A DNA stretch of 64,000 nucleotides from Rikenellaceae bacterium (GTDB lineage Bacteria; Bacteroidota; Bacteroidia; Bacteroidales; Rikenellaceae), in contig SUZJ01000005.1 of the NCBI GenBank assembly GCA_015059945.1, positions 62,001-126,000 on the forward strand, written 5' to 3'. Below are positions 61,244 to 64,000 of this stretch, piece after piece (within the stretch, counting starts at the first letter, position 1; each line of letters opens with the position of its first letter). The notes beneath the pieces are model-generated. The model was not told the DNA's origin, did no database searches, and saw only the letters and a program-made list of their open reading frames with translations. Position numbers and translations under genes: made by a program.

Positions 61244-61275
61244 TTGCATATTTGCTATGCAAATGTATATCTTTG
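61244..61275 (+). promoter_or_regulatory. Promoter of the META-domain gene
   Basis: TTG at 61244-61246, 21 nt, TATCTTTG at 61268-61275. Confidence 0.65.
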
Positions 61276-61322
61276 TGCCGAGAAATCAAAAATTTTTACA
61301 ACCATAAAGTTTTATCTGGACT

Positions 61323-61784
61323 ATGAAAAGAGTAATCACCATCATCACTATTATTGCTATGACCGTACTGGGCTACTCGTGCTGCAACTGCCGCAAGGGC
61401 GTTCAGCGCAACCATCGCCCCCTGGGCACCACCACTTGGAACCTAACCCAAATAGAGGGACAAAATGTTGCCGAACTGCTCAACGAGCAGAAGGTACCCA
61501 CCATCATCTTCGACACCGAGGGTGGCGTGGGTGGCTATGCGGGCTGCAACAGCTATGGCGGTCAGTATAAGATTGTTCCCAGCGAGGTTGAGTACCAGAA
61601 GGACATCGTGGGCAAGCTCTCATTCGGCGCAATGTTTGCCACCAAGCGCTACTGCCCCAACGACAAGATTGAGCTGCGCTATTTGTCGCTCCTCGACAAA
61701 ATAGACTCGTTCACCATCGAGGAGAACAAACTCTATCTCTTCACCAATGGCGAGCTGAAATTGGTATACACCGCCGCCGAGTAG
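61323..61784 (+). CDS. META domain lipoprotein (HslJ-like)
   Basis: A 153-aa protein. Signal peptide with lipobox near GYSC-C (about 17-21), then a META domain: TTWNLTQIEGQNV, FDTEGGVGGYAGCNSYGGQYK, KLSFGAMFATKRYCP. In HslJ the family is heat-inducible and linked to novobiocin resistance; here an envelope role only can be inferred. Has its own promoter. Confidence 0.88.
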   Translation: MKRVITIITIIAMTVLGYSCCNCRKGVQRNHRPLGTTTWNLTQIEGQNVAELLNEQKVPTIIFDTEGGVGGYAGCNSYGGQYKIVPSEVEYQKDIVGKLSFGAMFATKRYCPNDKIELRYLSLLDKIDSFTIEENKLYLFTNGELKLVYTAAE

Positions 61785-61840
61785 GGTGGGCAAAGTTGTT
61801 AGGCGTTAGATATTTGAAACAAAAAAAGTTGGGTAAATTT

Positions 61841-61870
61841 TTGCTGTTTTGATTATAATAGGTATCTTTG
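61841..61870 (+). promoter_or_regulatory. Promoter of rpsA
   Basis: TTG at 61841-61843, 19 nt, TATCTTTG at 61863-61870, followed by a leader of about 80 nt ending in an A/T-rich stretch before the ATG, as usual for highly expressed Bacteroidetes genes. Confidence 0.78.
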
Positions 61871-61955
61871 CGCGCTTCTTTCCCGTGGGTTAGACCGAGG
61901 GGAAGTCTATAAATAAAGTCTAACTTTTTAATTAACAAACAATTAACTTTTAACA

Positions 61956-63749
61956 ATGGAAAACATTAAGAACATTGCCAACGAGAACTTCGATTGGAAT
62001 GCTTATGAGACCGACGCAGACCTCTACGGTCAGCTTGGTAAAGAGGGCGCAGCCGCCGAGTATGACAAATCGCTTCTGAACATCCAGAACGGTGAGGTGG
62101 TTGAGGGTACCGTAATCTCGATCAACAAACGCGAGGTAGTCGTAAACGTAGGCTACAAATCGGACGGTATCATCCCCGTAACCGAGTTCCGCTACAACCC
62201 CGAGCTCGCAATCGGCGAGAAAGTTGAGGTTTACGTAGAGAACGCCGAGGACAAAAAAGGTCAGCTCATCCTTTCGCACAAGAAAGCTCGTCAGCTCAAG
62301 AGCTGGGACCGCGTTAATCAGGCTTTGGAGAACGACGAGATCATCAAAGGCTTTATCAAATGCCGCACTAAGGGCGGTATGATCGTTGATGTATTCGGCA
62401 TCGAGGCATTCTTGCCCGGTAGCCAGATCGACGTTAAGCCTATCCGCGATTACGATATTTACGTAGAGAAAACTATGGAGTTCAAGGTTGTTAAAATCAA
62501 CCAGGAGTTCCGCAATGTTGTTGTTTCGCACAAGGCTCTCATCGAGGCCGAGCTCGAGCAGCAGAAACAGGAGATTATGTCGCGCCTGGAGAAAGGTCAG
62601 ATTCTCGAGGGTACCGTTAAGAACATCACTTCGTACGGTGTATTCGTTGACCTCGGTGGCGTAGACGGTCTGATTCACATCACCGACCTCAGCTGGGGCC
62701 GCGTAAACCACCCCGAGGAGATCGTTGCTCTCGACCAGAAGATCAACGTCGTTATCCTCGACTTCGACGACCAGAAGAAACGTATCGCTCTGGGTCTGAA
62801 ACAGCTCTCGGCTCACCCCTGGGAGGCTCTGGATGCAGACCTGAAAGTGGGCGACAAAGTTAATGGTAAGGTTGTTATGATGTACGACTACGGTGCATTC
62901 GTAGAGGTTGCACCTGGTGTTGAGGGTCTGATCCACGTTTCGGAGATGTCGTGGAACCAGCACCTCCGCTCGGCTCAGGAGTTTATGAAAGTGGGCGACG
63001 AGATCGAGGCAGTAGTTCTGACTCTCGACCGCGAGGAGCGCAAGATGTCGCTCGGTATCAAACAGCTCACCAGCGATCCTTGGGAGTCGATCGAGGAGCG
63101 TTACCCCATCGGTTCGCGCCACACCGCTAAGGTTCGCAACTTCACCAACTTCGGTATCTTCGTTGAGATTGCAGAGGGTATCGACGGTCTGGTACACATC
63201 AGCGACCTGAGCTGGACCAAGAAGATCAAACACCCCGCAGAGCTGACTCAGCTGGGCGCAGATATCGACGTTATCGTTCTGGGTATCGACAAAGAGAACC
63301 GTCGTCTGAGCTTGGGCCACAAACAGCTCGAGGAGAACCCCTGGAACGAGTTCGAGGCTAAATACTCGGTTGACTCGGTACACGAGGGTAAGGTAATCGA
63401 GGTTAACGAGAAGGGTGCAGTAGTTGCTCTGGCAGAGAATGTTGAGGGCTTCGCTCCTGCAAAACAGATCGTTAAAGAGGACGGCACCACCGCCAAAGTA
63501 GGTGATGTTCTGCCCTTCAAGGTTGTTGAGTTCTCGAAAGTAACCAAACACATCAGCTTGTCGCACACCCGCATCTTCGAGGAGGCTAAACGCGCCGAGG
63601 AGAACGCTGCTAAGGCTGAGAAACGTGCTGCTGCTGAGGCTACCAAATCGACCATCAAGAAGGTGAACGCTTCGGTTGAGAAGACCACCCTTGGTGATAT
63701 CGCAGGTCTGGCCGAACTGAAAGCTAAGTTGGAGGCTGAGGAGAAATAG
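61956..63749 (+). CDS. rpsA: 30S ribosomal protein S1
   Basis: 597-aa mRNA-binding protein with six S1 OB-fold repeats (e.g. GTVKNITSYGVFVDLGGVDG, GKVVMMYDYGAFVEVAPGVEG, AKVRNFTNFGIFVEIAEGIDG), followed by an Ala/Glu/Lys-rich tail (EEAKRAEENAAKAEKRAAAE). Codon use is strongly biased to preferred codons, consistent with high expression. Six motifs are the full bacterial number. Confidence 0.96.
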   Translation: MENIKNIANENFDWNAYETDADLYGQLGKEGAAAEYDKSLLNIQNGEVVEGTVISINKREVVVNVGYKSDGIIPVTEFRYNPELAIGEKVEVYVENAEDKKGQLILSHKKARQLKSWDRVNQALENDEIIKGFIKCRTKGGMIVDVFGIEAFLPGSQIDVKPIRDYDIYVEKTMEFKVVKINQEFRNVVVSHKALIEAELEQQKQEIMSRLEKGQILEGTVKNITSYGVFVDLGGVDGLIHITDLSWGRVNHPEEIVALDQKINVVILDFDDQKKRIALGLKQLSAHPWEALDADLKVGDKVNGKVVMMYDYGAFVEVAPGVEGLIHVSEMSWNQHLRSAQEFMKVGDEIEAVVLTLDREERKMSLGIKQLTSDPWESIEERYPIGSRHTAKVRNFTNFGIFVEIAEGIDGLVHISDLSWTKKIKHPAELTQLGADIDVIVLGIDKENRRLSLGHKQLEENPWNEFEAKYSVDSVHEGKVIEVNEKGAVVALAENVEGFAPAKQIVKEDGTTAKVGDVLPFKVVEFSKVTKHISLSHTRIFEEAKRAEENAAKAEKRAAAEATKSTIKKVNASVEKTTLGDIAGLAELKAKLEAEEK

Positions 63750-63777
63750 TCCGCCAAGCGAACAAGCATAAACAAGA

Positions 63778-63819
63778 AGAGGGCTTGCATCAGAACGATG
63801 CAAGCCCTCTTTGCTTTTT
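63778..63819 (+). terminator. Terminator of rpsA
   Basis: Perfect 14-bp stem AGAGGGCTTGCATC/GATGCAAGCCCTCT, 5-nt loop, T-rich tail. Confidence 0.88.
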
Positions 63820-63847
63820 GTCTGCCGACAAACTACGCCCAAAGATA

Positions 63848-63975
63848 TACACACGCCCCCGTCACCACACGCCTACTTCCGCCAGCAATGCTGTCGCAGG
63901 ATTGGGTGTGGCCTTCGGCCATACAGACCTCTCCGCCACGTTGGGGCACCTCTCCTAACTCAGGAGAGGAGTTGT
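63848..63975. repeat. Degenerate family A copies at the window end
   Basis: An ACACACGCCCCCGTC fragment (from about 63850) and an A2-like element (63924-63971, core CCTCTCCTAACTCAGGAGAGG). No gene seen to the end of the window. Confidence 0.65.
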
Positions 63976-64000
63976 TGTGGTGCTAAACTTTGGCGGTGGT

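Noticed and set aside
61950..63854. 634-aa open frame antisense to rpsA
   Set aside because: Caused by the strong codon bias of rpsA. Low-complexity Leu/Val-rich sequence with no domain; rpsA itself has promoter, terminator and six S1 repeats.
63798..63986. 62-aa frame at the window end
   Set aside because: Covers the rpsA terminator and degenerate repeats; not coding.
1..64000. tRNA, rRNA or tmRNA genes
   Set aside because: No cloverleaf with GTTCRA-type T arm or rRNA-like sequence was noticed on either strand; a covariance-model scan would settle it.

Overview
The window is chromosomal DNA from a GC-rich member of the Bacteroidales, most likely an Alistipes-like (Rikenellaceae) gut bacterium. 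Three things support this: the promoters (-33 TTG/TTTG and -7 TAnnTTTG, with no Shine-Dalgarno dependence), the Bacteroidetes-specific families (DUF5689, DUF4270, DUF3098, YfhO, type-B L31), and typical gene neighbourhoods (ftsX-DUF3098-uppP-truB-queA; short glycogen synthase-DUF4270-topA). The genus is an inference. No rRNA, tRNA or CRISPR array was seen.

Layout. 1-9.6 kb: end of a DUF5689 lipoprotein, obg, then a long minus-strand run (trkA, GH3-type acyl-adenylate protein, deoxynucleoside kinase, rsmF-like methyltransferase, MATE pump, era). 9.6-16.3 kb: a GH84 hexosaminidase, then phage-derived genes (terminase large subunit with a coupled small gene, a divergent S24/XRE repressor, an N-acetylmuramidase) and a PAP2-beta-barrel fusion. 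16.35-20.02 kb: an AT-rich restriction-modification island with an NlaIII-like nuclease and its D12-class adenine methyltransferase, a second methyltransferase, and a putative EVE-PD-(D/E)xK nuclease. 20-25.3 kb: U32 peptidase, adk, thiL, rpsF-rpsR-rplI-rpmE2. 25.4-31.1 kb: minus-strand glycosyltransferase, LicD, LuxE-like protein, trxB, uvrC. 31.2-44.6 kb: plus-strand aminolipid acyltransferase fusion, yfhO, ftsX, DUF3098, uppP, truB, queA, short glycogen synthase, DUF4270, topA. 44.7-50.8 kb: group-B-like [FeFe] hydrogenase, serine hydrolase, dsbD, and a deletion-fusion pseudogene. 50.8-58.4 kb: a complete urease locus (ureABCEFGD, urea transporter, NikM/CbiM permease). 58.7-64 kb: crcB, an OprB-like porin, a 0.5-kb repeat block, ridA, a META lipoprotein and rpsA.

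The strongest unexpected signal is near-total avoidance of the tetranucleotide CATG. I found only four in 64 kb by eye, three of them inside the restriction island and one in host DNA. CATG is the site recognised by the NlaIII/IceA family to which the island's nuclease and methyltransferase appear to belong. Synonymous codons before Met are visibly switched away from C-ending forms. The second signal is a system of mosaic intergenic repeats: GC-rich palindromes plus several kinds of 7-10-bp tandem motif. These fill most long gaps, run into gene ends, split the urease operon, and flank crcB as direct repeats.
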